From NCBI GenBank assembly GCA_963920525.1, contig OY986439.1:36497819-36561818 (forward strand): a DNA stretch of 64,000 bases, read 5' to 3'. Made by a program: the position numbers and the translations under genes. Positions 54,801-64,000 of the stretch are shown piece after piece. Source of the stretch: Dichetophora obliterata. Lineage: Eukaryota; Arthropoda; Insecta; Diptera; Sciomyzidae. The notes under the pieces were generated by a model. That model was not told the DNA's origin. It did no database searches and worked only from the letters and a program-made list of their open reading frames with translations. Within the stretch, counting starts at the first letter, position 1. Each line of letters opens with the position of its first letter.

Positions 54801-55640
54801 GCTGTTGCTTTTAGTTTACAAGAATCAAAATCATGACTTGAACCACAGCTCAAAAGTGCGAGAAAAGTCCACAAACAAAAGTCCACAACTTAACCGCGCG
54901 ACTAAAGTTCGAATTATCTCGGTAATGCGATGTTCTGTTGGGCATCAAGGCAATGGTAAAGGAATGGGCTTGTACAGAATAAACCTGGAAAACACACGGA
55001 CGGGTGGCGTCAACACTACCCATTGTAGTACCTATACAGAAAGCTGAGGCAACCAACATTGCCTCGTCGATGCCCAATCGAGTTGTGAGAGGATTAAATA
55101 TTTTCATTCACTATCGAATATATCACATGACGTTGAATTCGGTCCAGAAGCTCCAAACAAGATCTTGAAGCCCCATTTTTGGCCTGATACATGACGTGTA
55201 GATCATGCGTAGATAAGCTAGAATGAAATATTTTTGCACCTTTTAAAAAAACCTATTCTTTCGACGCATCAAAGATATGATCAATCTTGGTTTTGCATCA
55301 AAGTTTCCAATCCCCATATACGTTATATGAAAGGGTGTTTCGTTTTTGTGTCATACCTTTGGCTAAGGTCATGCTAGAAGATTTTGTATATTTAAAGTTA
55401 TATTTGCGTTTAACACAGCTACATCGGTAACTCAGTTCTGTCATAAGTCTTTTGCTGAATCATGTGTTCATTTAGAAAACATGACATGCTTTTTCAATAA
55501 ACGAGCATATATTGTTCAGATATGTAAATACTACATATTAACATAAACACTATCGAAAACTATCGATAGTTTATCGATGGTTAGTAAAAAACTATCGCCC
55601 ATTATCGATGGTCACGACTATCGATAGTTTGTATACGACA
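54801..55640. other. Unassigned sequence, with the left arm of a distant inverted repeat
   Basis: A block at about 55313-55395 (ttttgtgtcatacctttggc, taaggtcatgctagaag) reappears inverted at about 58095-58175. The two could be the ends of a larger element enclosing the satellite and the MITE between them. At 55545-55630, actatcgatagt motifs resemble those of the hAT-type MITE at 13232-13746. No convincing coding frame. Confidence 0.4.
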
Positions 55641-55654
55641 TTATATTAATGAAA

Positions 55655-56570
55655 AGGTGCATTAATTTCAATGAATTATTCATTGATTTGGTCCAATGAA
55701 CTGTGGTCATTGATTTCAATGAATTTTCTTCATACTTTAATGAATAGTTCATTGAACTTAGTGATTTTTAATGAATGGTTCCTTGAATATCAATGTACGC
55801 TTCATTGAATTCAATGAACACGTTCATTAAAAAAATGCCAAAATTAATGATTTTTTCACAAAAATGTTAAGAGAGGGATTAACAAATACTTCGTTGAATT
55901 TAATGTATAGATCATTCATTACAATGAACTAAATACATTAAACTTAATGAAATATACATGGAATTCAATGAACTGAATACATTAAATGAACTGTTAATGA
56001 GCTGTACATTGAATCCAATGAACTAAATACATTACATTCAATGAACTGAATACATTAAATTCAATGAAATAAACATTTAATTCAATGAACTATGCATTAA
56101 ATTCAATGAACTATACATTGAATTTAATGAGCTATAGATTGAATTTAATGAACTATACATTGAATTTAATGAACTATACATTGAAATCAATGAACAATAC
56201 ATTGAATTCAATGAATTATACATTAAATTCAATAAACTATACATTAAATTCAATGAACTATACATTGAATTCAATGACCCTATGCATTGAATTCAGTGAA
56301 CTATACATTGAATTTAATGAACTATACATTGCATTTTATGACCTAAACATTGAATTCAATGAACTGTTCATTAAAAATCAATGTATGGTTCGTTAAAATT
56401 TGATTTACAACTGGAATTAAAATAATGAAAACAAATCATTGATATTGACATTTTTAATGAATATAACATCATTGATTTCAATGAACAGTACGTTAAAAAC
56501 TATGAGCAATTCATTAAAATTTAATTATTTTTTCATTAAAATCAATGAATTGATTTTAACGTACGCTGTT
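55655..56570. repeat. 21-bp satellite (ATTGAATTCAATGAACTATAC)
   Basis: Long array of a 21-bp unit, attgaattyaatgaactata plus one base, most regular at 56080-56360 and degenerate at the edges. Because 21 is a multiple of three and the unit lacks stops in some frames, both strands show repetitive frames (MNYTLNS and SMYSSLN) that are not genes. Confidence 0.9.
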
Positions 56571-57414
56571 CATTAAATTTGTGGGTATATTCCGAAAGTC
56601 TATATAGTTCCCATTCAAGAAGAATAATAAATGTATCATTTTGATGTTGTTCCCAAAAACTCCTCAAAACATGCGACCTTATTTTCGTACGATTCAATAA
56701 CTATTGAGTTTTGATTTAGAGCTATATCGAATATTCTAACGATACAATTCGCTTAACAATGCTTATAACAGTTCAATATTGGATTTAGGCTATATTTCTT
56801 ATTATGTAATCTTTGACAGACCCTTATTCAAATGCTATCAAAAGCAAATGGTGGTCATACTTCTTTGCTTTTTCTTAGTCTTCTGTTAGAGAAAATGTGG
56901 TTTTTCGAACGACAAAACGACCCTTTACAGCTTTGTAACAGAATAATTTTTATTCTGACGTTTGTCGGTCAATGTTACCCATGTCCTACATACCCCTGCT
57001 GCTTATATCCTATTTGTTCTGCAATAGAGATAAAATAGCTACTCTTAAAAACATCGTTCTGTGGATATGGTTTCATAACAAACCTCACCTAGTTTAATCA
57101 ATGTTAGCCTTGATGTTATATGTTAAAGATTATTGTATGCTTAGGGCATATATCATATAAAAGATCAGATGGTCTAAAACAGCGCTGGGCGCCCCATAGC
57201 TCACTGTGCGCTCTCTGAGCATAACTTTTCAAATGTACACAAAGCTCAAAACAGAAGAGAATATAATTCAGTTGTTCGCTGACAGTGATGCTGTGAAGAC
57301 TTATGTCGCTAATTTTATATACACTCTTAAGAAAACTAACCTTTTGATTTGTAGATTTATAATACTTATGCATATATTTGTTATTTCGTAGAATATCATA
57401 TTACTCATATATAT

Positions 57415-57575
57415 TAGGGCAGTTCAAGATCTTGTTGCATCGTTGCAAATGCAAAATAAGCAGCTTTTACAAAAACAAAAAGCATTGAAAAGCTTTTGCT
57501 ACATATGCTTTTTGTTTTTGTAAAAGCTGTTTATTGTGCATTTGCAACGATGCAGCAAGATTGTGAATTGCCCTA
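57415..57575. mobile_element. Hairpin MITE with TAGGGCAGTTCA ends
   Basis: A 161-bp nearly perfect palindrome. Left end TAGGGCAGTTCAAGATCTTG, right end in reverse complement TAGGGCAATTCACAATCTTG, with stems ttgcatcgttgcaaatgcaa and acaaaaacaaaaagca and a loop of under 20 bp. Flanks are AATAT-like on both sides. A diverged half copy lies at about 21030-21117. Confidence 0.85.
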
Positions 57576-59482
57576 ATATTTATAGTAATCAATTTTTGGA
57601 GTTTTTTATTATAATTTTAATTATTCTTATATATTAAGATTTTATAATAATAAAAACCAGGGTGCGGAGAACGTTTGAAATACAATTGTTCTCAATTATC
57701 GTTCCCCTCATATAAAATTGTTCTCGCAAATTATCACGAACGAATGGGGTACTCTCTGCTGGCGTCGTATTTTTTATCTCTGAAAAATTTGTCAGCTTCA
57801 AATTTTTTCGATCGAATATTTCACAAAAAAATAACAAGCAACGAACGTTCGTTTTTAATCTATCATAAAAATTAATCGTTCAAAGAAAAATTCAGGAACG
57901 TTCGTTTCCTAAAATAAGTTTGCGAAAAAATTTGTTTTGGGTAAATTATTTTATCATAAAAAAAACACCATAAAAAATTGATTTGACCTTGTAGATGTTG
58001 TTATAACCATTCCACCATTCCGTCCAAGGGCGAATGATTTTGGCATTATATTGATGTAGCTGCGTTCTACGCATATAGCACTATCAACACACAAAATCTA
58101 GAGCTTCTAGCATGACCAAAGCTAAAGTTATGACACAAAAACAAAAGACACTGCCATTTAACTTATATGGCGATTGAAAAATGTAAAGCAAGATGTCCTC
58201 TTTTTAAACGGAAAATTTGTAATTTGGGATTATGTACCTTGGGGCTATGTCCCGTCACCTCCTATATTACCAGAAAAGCACGATAAATAGCACTTGTGAT
58301 ATATTTCAACGATTGTGGGATGTGGTAATTCCCATGTTATTTTGTGAGAAAAATCTCTCGCGTGGGTAAAAAAATAACTCAAAACACCACAAAATACCTC
58401 AAATTACTACAAAACACCACAATACCTCAAACCCTTGAAATTACTACAATTACGTAGTAGAAATACGAATTAAAGGAACGATGCGTTCATTGAATTGTTT
58501 GACGATGATTAACCTTTGTGCGAGTTTACTATTTCACGATTCTTACTTACCCCCGTTATCCATTATACCATTATCTTCAAACCATACCAATATACCATAT
58601 CCATTACATATCATGTACCTATCATGCAATCTAATCATATAAAACCAATCATAACAAACCATCTTTATTCATTTAATTAGTCATATCAAGTTTATTTACC
58701 TGATTCAAAAGCATTAAACATTTATTTTCCTCATATGCATGTACAATTCACATCTGCATTTTGCTTTCATCTTTTCATATCAGAAAGTGTACAAAAATAC
58801 AACAACAAACTTAAATATTTAGGGTTTTCACAAGCTGTCGTATTGTTGTATGTCGTATTGCGTTTTCAATAAAAAAATACAACTATTGTGAACATACCCT
58901 AAGGGTTTATTTTGTTGTATGCAAAGATGTTAAATAATGATTAGATAATGCTAATGATTGCTAATTAACCTTCTTTTGTGAAATTCTCTAATTCATTAAA
59001 CAATTAGAATTAGTTCAACTAATTCCCATTAGATAATTGAAATTTTTATTCCAATGGTAAAACTAATTGCAATTAGTTGCCATTAGCAAAAAAAAATTTG
59101 TTTACCGTTACAATTAGGAATCTAATTGACTTGTGCTAATGCAAATAGATATTCAATTAGCTCGAATTAGAATCAATTATTTTGATATTTTCAAAAAAAA
59201 AATAACACAAAAATATTCATAATATGAATTTCTCACATATATATATTACTTATGTACATAATATGTACTACATATATTACATACATGCACACCTATTTAA
59301 CGTACGTACTAACTGTTTAATTACTAACTGTAATTGTTATCAACTGGTAATTATTAGAAATGTAAATAAATAAACGTGCTTTTCAATTTGTTTCAATTTC
59401 AAACTTTCAAGTGTTTGCATTTTTTAATATTCTAAATGAAAGTGGTATTTTTGTTAACTTAAAAACATATTTATTTGTCGCA

Positions 59483-61728
59483 ATGTCGGAAGAAATATCA
59501 TTTGCAAATGCATTTTCTGGTGATGATGAGGATTTTGATGTTACATACACGCCTTCGAAAGAATCGAAGAAAAGGAAGGTGTTCAATGGAGATGGTGAAC
59601 AATTTGTGAAGAGGCGTATGGAAACCACTTTTGGCCATATAATTTTCACATCGAATTTTTATATTGAAGTTAAGAAGGTATGAAAGTTTCATTACAAAAC
59701 TATACATCGAAAGTCCTTGTTGTGTTTGTTAAAGTACTTCTGTAGTGTGCCGTAGTAAGTTGACTTATGGGTGTAGGTTAACATGAATTTTTAGAGGAAG
59801 TAAGGTATCAATCAATTTTATATAAAAACCTTGTATCAGATTTCAGAAAATAAAAAAGATAAAATAGTCGGAAAGTGCGTTGCTTGCAATAAAGTGATTT
59901 GCGGTTTCACGGGAGTCTCTTCAAATTTTATCAGCCATCTCAGAGTGCGGCATCCTGAAATTCATAAGGAATATCTTACGAAGAAATCTAACAACCAAAA
60001 CTTAAGTATTCAATCAAATTTCGATAAGAAACTTATTGAATTTCTAGTGGATTCAGGCTCCCTGGTTGAAAGGCAGTCATTCATCAACTTAATTGAGGGT
60101 ATTGGCCTTAAGTTAATGAGTAGGCAGACGGCAATGAAAAAATTAGAAGGGCATCACAAACGCATGGAAGAAAGTGTGAAAGCCGAACTAGCCACAGCGA
60201 AACATGTCTGCACAACGGCGGATATTTGGTCAGGAAATCACAGAAGCTTTTTCGGATACACCTGTCATTGGCTTGATAAAGATTTTAAGAGGAAATCAGC
60301 TGCTTTGGCGTGCAAAAGGATGTTTGGAGTTCACTCTGCGGAAGCAATTGGGCATATCATGACCGACATAAATACTTATTATGGTTTAAATAGAAAAAAC
60401 ATTGTCCTATCCGTAACTGACAACGGGTCAAACTTTGTCAAAGCTTTTAAGGAGTATGGAGTTGATAATGCCTCTGAGATGGAAGACGACGACGGCCATG
60501 ATATATCAGAATTACAAAACAAGATTTGCCTCCCTAAACACCACAGGTGCTCTAGCCACACATTAAGTCTTCTGGCTACGTCTGATTTAATAAAGATTTT
60601 GAAAGCCGATGAATCCCTATTCCAGCGGAACAATATGGTAAGAAATTTTGTAGTTAATATATTTCATACTACAATATAATTTATTTAGGTGTTCAAAAAA
60701 TGCGATAATTTGTGGAAAAAATGCAAATGGCCAAAAAGTTCGGAAGTGATACAGGAAACTTTAGGTGGATGCCTCGTTGTACCGGTTGTGACGAGGTGGA
60801 ACTCGCTATACGACGCCGTTGTTCGACTTCTTCAGCACAAGCCGAAACTGGATGAGTTGTGCGATAAATTGAGCCTGCCGCGTTTTACATCCTGTGAACT
60901 ATCATATTTGGATACATACAAGCTGATTGTGGCGCCTATTGCTCAGAGTCTGGACTTTATGCAAGGCGAACAGAGTGTTGGATATGGTTGCCTTTTGCCT
61001 ACAATTATCACTCTGAGCAATAAATTGATAAAAATCCAGCAGAAAATCGAGCATCCATTCTCTACAATTGCATTAGAGTTGGAAAAGCAATTAAGAAAAC
61101 GATTCCGAGCTTTCTTTGAATTAAATGAGGAGGCAGATTTGGCGCTAGCTGCAGCTGCACTGATTCCAAACGTAAAGTTGAGCTGGCTGAAAATCTTACA
61201 AAAAACATCACCGCAATTTACATATACGCGAATAACGGAAAGGGTTATTCGTATCATCACTGATTACGCAATCAAGCAGAACCTTACTGCAACAAACGAA
61301 AATCATAAATGTGAGGGTTCGTATACTAAATCGACCTTTTATGATTTCAGTGATGATGGTAAGTTCTGCATAAGTGACACATATACATATATGGTATTTT
61401 TAGTAAATCAGATTACATTTTTTCAGAAGAAAGTACTGCTTCATTGTCAAAATTGACAGAGGAGGGTGAAAGCCTGCATTTTATTTCGAATTTGATGCAT
61501 CAATATTTGAATGATAATGATAAAATTTCCAATATATGGTCCAAATATCCTACATTAAAGGAAATAGCACTGTTTTGCAACACACCGCTTACGTCTTCAG
61601 GCCCTATGGAGCGACTATTTTCCTTTGCGGGCATTATTAATAGTCCAAGGCGGGGTCGCTTGACGGACTTTTCTTTTGAAAAGCTCGTATTGCTGAAAGC
61701 GAATATACCCGGTCATTCTAGTTATTAA
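59483..61728 (+). CDS. hAT transposase, 654 aa in four exons, open throughout
   Basis: Exons 59483-59677, 59840-60637, 60689-61358 and 61427-61728 join in phase across GT-AG introns of 162, 51 and 68 bp. I chose ATG 59483 (CGCAATGTCG context; MSEEISFANAFSGDDEDFDV) over the upstream in-frame Met at 59411. A KKRK stretch follows. A BED-type zinc finger has CVACNK and HLRVRHPE (about residues 77-105). The RNase H-like core shows TADIWS (Asp about 193), VTDNGSNF (Asp about 259), a conserved HRCSSHTLSLL block and VVTRWNSLYDA. The C-terminal dimerisation domain has TSSGPMERLFSFAGIINS (Glu about 616) and GRLTDFSFEKLVLLKAN. D193 to D259 spacing is close to that of Hermes (180 to 248). It cuts and pastes the element, making 8-bp duplications. 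No stop or frameshift is seen. Splice sites are inferred. Confidence 0.88.
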
Positions 61729-62069
61729 ACAGTTAGTACGTACGTTAAATAGGTGTGCATGTATGTAATATATGTAGTACATATTATGTACATAAGTAAT
61801 ATATACAATATATGTGAGAAATTCATATTATGAATATTTTTGTTTTATTTTTTTTTGAAAATATCAAAATAATTGATTCTAATTCGAGCTAATTGAATAT
61901 CTAATTGCATTAGCACAAGTCAATTAGATTCCTAATTGTAAAGGTAAACCAATTTTTTTTGCTAATGGCAACTAATTGCAATTAGTTTTACCATTGGAAC
62001 AAAAATTTCAATTATCTAATGGGAATTAGTTGAAATAATTCTAATTAGTTTTAAAGGGAATTAGTTTTA

Positions 62070-63310
62070 AAGGTTTTCTAAGAGATGGCGTAACTATCAA
62101 TAGATCGCATCGGGCACACCTGTGACTATATTCATTTCAAAGCACATTGTGTAAGCTTCATTTTTCAGTATGTGTCATTCCACTGAAGTGTAAACTACAT
62201 ATATTTTTTTCTCTAAGAACATGTCGACTTTCGTTCCAACAAAACGCAATTTGCGGGAAGGTTAACTTTTGTGCTTCCATTTGAAGAAAAAAGCGGTTGA
62301 AGCACAACGCACGCTTACTGAGGCTTACGGGGACTATGCTCCATCGATTTCTACTTGTGAGTACTGGTTCCGTCGGTTTAAAAGTGGTGATTTTGATACG
62401 GAAGACAAAGAGCGTTCGGGCCAGCCGAAAAAGTTTGAAGATGAGGAATTGGAGGCTTCGCTCGATGAAGACCCATGTCAAACCCTTCAAGAATTGTCAG
62501 AATCATTGGGAGTCGACTTATCAACGGTCGGCAAACGCTTGAAGGCCATGGGAATGATTCAAAAGCAAGGAAATTGGGTGCCGTACCAGTTGAAGCCGAG
62601 AGACGTTGAACGGCGATTTTGCATGTGCGAACAACTGCTTCAACGGCATAAAAGGAAGAGTTTTTTGCATCGTATTGTCACTGGCGATGAAAGGTGGATC
62701 CATTACGATAATCCTAAGCGAAAAAAATCGTGGGGACCACCCGGCCATGCATCAACATCGAGGGCCAAGCCGAATATTCATGGCATCAAGCTTATGCTGT
62801 GTATTTGGTGGGATCAGAAGGGTGTCGTGTACTATGAGCTGCTAAAACCTAACGAAACCATCACTGGGGAACGCTACCAACAACAATTGATGCAATTGAG
62901 CTGAGCATTAAAGGTTAAACGGCCGGAATATGCCAAAAGACACGACAAAGTGGTTTTTCAACATGACAACGCACGGCCACATGTTGCAAGAACCGTCAAG
63001 GAAACGTTGGAGGCGCTGAATTGGGATGTGCTGCCCCACCCGCCTTATAGCCCAGACATAGCCCCTTCCGACTACCACCTATTCAGATCGATGACGCATG
63101 GCTTGGCTGAGCAGCGCTTCACTTCTTACGAGGATACCAAAAAATGGGTCGATTCGTGGATTGCCTCAAAAGACGAATCGTTCTTCCGGCGCGGAATCCA
63201 TATGCTGCCAGAAAGATGGGAAAATGTTGTAGCTAACGATGGACAATACTTTGAATAATATACATTGTACCGTTGTTTCTAAATAAATGCTCAAAAACCG
63301 AAAAAAACCT
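62070..63310 (+). mobile_element. Mos1-like mariner inserted in the hAT subterminal repeat
   Basis: About 1.24 kb, typical for mariner. Flanked by TA (62068-62069 and 63311-63312), with short AAGGTTTT ends on both sides; the inverted repeats beyond these are degenerate, so the boundaries are moderately certain. Holds a nearly complete transposase gene. Confidence 0.65.
62221..63258 (+). pseudogene. Mos1-like mariner transposase, 345 codons, two premature stops
   Basis: From ATG 62221 (MSTFVPTKRNLREG) to the stop at 63256, exactly 345 sense-length codons, as in Mos1. It is broken only by TAA at codon 15 (62263) and TGA at codon 228 (62902); no indel is needed. The paired helix-turn-helix region (YGDYAPSISTCEYWFRRF, then VDLSTVGKRLKAMG), the WVPYQL motif and the catalytic triad TGDERWIHY (Asp 156), FQHDNARPH (Asp 249) and APSDYHLF (Asp 284) are all present, at the same positions as in Mos1, with DD34D spacing. 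It belongs to the mauritiana-type mariners. It acts in the nucleus on TA targets. Likely inactive, but recently so. Confidence 0.9.
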
Positions 63311-64000
63311 TTAAAATTAATTCCAACCCCCAATAAACTAATTGCATCAATTGCTAATTCTAATTGGAATTTAACATGTTTGGTTGTATGTCGTATTTAT
63401 ACAGCTGACTGAAGAAACAGACAAATGACTGGAGAAAATGAATTTTTTTAAATGCCTAAACAAAACGAAAAGAATGAAATAATAAGAGCTTTGTGTGAAA
63501 AGTATAAACTTTATCTTGGTATGAATCAGAAAGCCACGTCAAAGCTTTCAATTTCTTCTACAAACCTATTTGCTGGCAAAATAAAAAGCAAAACTGTTAT
63601 GATAGTGATGTTACTTATGAAATGTGCATGGTAATAACAAATTCGTAACAAGAAAGAACAGCACTGATGAAATACGATGAAATACCAAAAGTGATTGTAT
63701 TGTCGTAAACTAGTTTTATGTGGAAGGCAACAACAAAAACTATACAACTGTTGTGAAAAAAATACGACAATACAACAATACGACAGCTTGTGAAAACCCT
63801 CATTGTCTAATAACTCCACGTACAAACGAACGTTCGTGAATTTTTTCTTCAAACGCTAATTTTTAATGAACAATTCCAAACGAACGTTTGTTGCTTTCTG
63901 TTGTTGTGTGAAAACTTCGCTTGAAAAAATACAAAGCTCACAAATTTATCAGTGATAAAAAAACGACGCAAGCAGAGCGTTCCTTTTTCGATTGCGAACG

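Larger units (their letters stand above)
58922..63382 (+). mobile_element. Autonomous-looking hAT transposon with 8-bp duplication
   Basis: Flanked by the exact 8-bp duplication GTTGTATG (58914-58921 and 63383-63390). Terminal repeats are CAAAGATGTTAAAT and, from the right, CAAACATGTTAAAT. Internal subterminal inverted repeats of about 370 bp (58945-59311 and 61728-62060) are rich in AATTAG phrases. It encodes a complete four-exon transposase. A mariner (62070-63310) is inserted in its right subterminal repeat. Without the mariner it is about 3.2 kb. Confidence 0.9.
58831..63800. mobile_element. MITE-like element with AGGGTTTTCACAAGCTG ends, host of the hAT insertion
   Basis: About 40-bp inverted ends: AGGGTTTTCACAAGCTGTCG (58834 on) and the same in reverse complement ending at 63800. 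Without the hAT insertion the element would be about 500 bp. Its sequence has several GTTGTATG/TCGTATTG phrases, one of which served as the hAT target. The short frame at 63452-63634 has no recognisable domain. Confidence 0.75.
57660..64000. mobile_element. Outermost long-inverted-repeat element, right end beyond the window
   Basis: The left arm from about 57660 (ccagggtgcggagaacgttt) through 57905 matches in reverse complement the last 190 bases of the window: paired blocks include gcaacgaacgttcgttt, the tctgctggcgtcgtattttt block and gaacgttcgttt. The right terminus lies past 64000. Everything from 58831 to 63800 is nested inside it. The left start CAGGGTGCGG is hAT-like, but this is inference. 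Confidence 0.6.

Noticed and set aside
54652..55047. A 131-codon plus-strand gene
   Set aside because: It overlaps the LINE ORF1 zinc-knuckle region in antisense, and its sequence has no recognisable domain.
56077..56396. Two long repetitive reading frames on opposite strands (MNYTLNS and SMYSSLN repeats)
   Set aside because: They are the 21-bp satellite read in stop-free frames; the period is a multiple of three and both strands are open.
1..64000. CRISPR arrays, operons, phage or plasmid features
   Set aside because: No regularly spaced repeats with unique spacers and no bacterial gene organisation; introns, LINEs, SINEs and fly transposons show the DNA is from an animal.

Overview
The window is AT-rich intergenic and intronic DNA from an insect, most likely a fly (Diptera). 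I base this on the element families (Mos1-like and DD41D mariners, Transib, hAT, PIF/Harbinger, Jockey- and I-type LINEs, tRNA-derived SINEs with a signature I know from flies) and on one recognisable host gene. There are no prokaryotic features. Almost everything that can be named is a transposable element, and many elements sit inside others. In most nests the order of insertion can be read from target-site duplications.

Host gene: two plus-strand exons (38906-39033 and 39150-39510) encode the N-terminal part of a proton-coupled amino-acid transporter (SLC36/PAT type). The exon-exon phase matches across a 116-bp intron. No later exon is visible before 64000, so the following intron is at least 24.5 kb and packed with elements.

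Left part (1-24 kb): a long-inverted-repeat element (978-10148, TTA duplication, CACTRTG ends) contains a defective LINE (about 1394-8108). The LINE contains a frameshifted Transib, the transposon group related to RAG1 (3100-6290), and a SINE (about 7478-7804). A TTAA-flanked MITE (8424-9161) lies in the same nest. Next come a DD41D mariner remnant split by a hAT-type MITE (TSD CAATGTTG) and by a solo LTR (13853-15216, TSD ACCG) carrying a minisatellite, then a hAT deletion derivative (17162-18436) and more SINE copies.

Middle (24-38 kb): an I-group LINE with RNase H, an element with CACAGTG ends (26753-28958) split by another DD41D mariner, a 1-kb foldback, a LINE reverse-transcriptase remnant, and a 3-kb array (35050-38107) of a SINE-containing unit of about 573 bp, two copies minus then four copies plus.

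Right part (40-64 kb): an apparently intact TTAA-flanked Kolobok-like transposon with a 577-aa transposase (40106-42902); a long-inverted-repeat element (44025-48098) containing a PIF/Harbinger element, which contains a DD41D mariner; minisatellites and PIF-type MITEs; a minus-strand Jockey-type LINE; a 21-bp satellite; and a four-level nest starting near 57660 and running off the window. At its core is a hAT element (TSD GTTGTATG) whose four-exon, 654-aa transposase reads open throughout, with a Mos1-like mariner of exactly 345 codons in its 3' inverted repeat.

I saw no new kind of genetic system. The most unusual structures are the palindromic SINE array, the intact Kolobok-like and hAT transposons, and the RSS-heptamer-like ends of the long-inverted-repeat elements.
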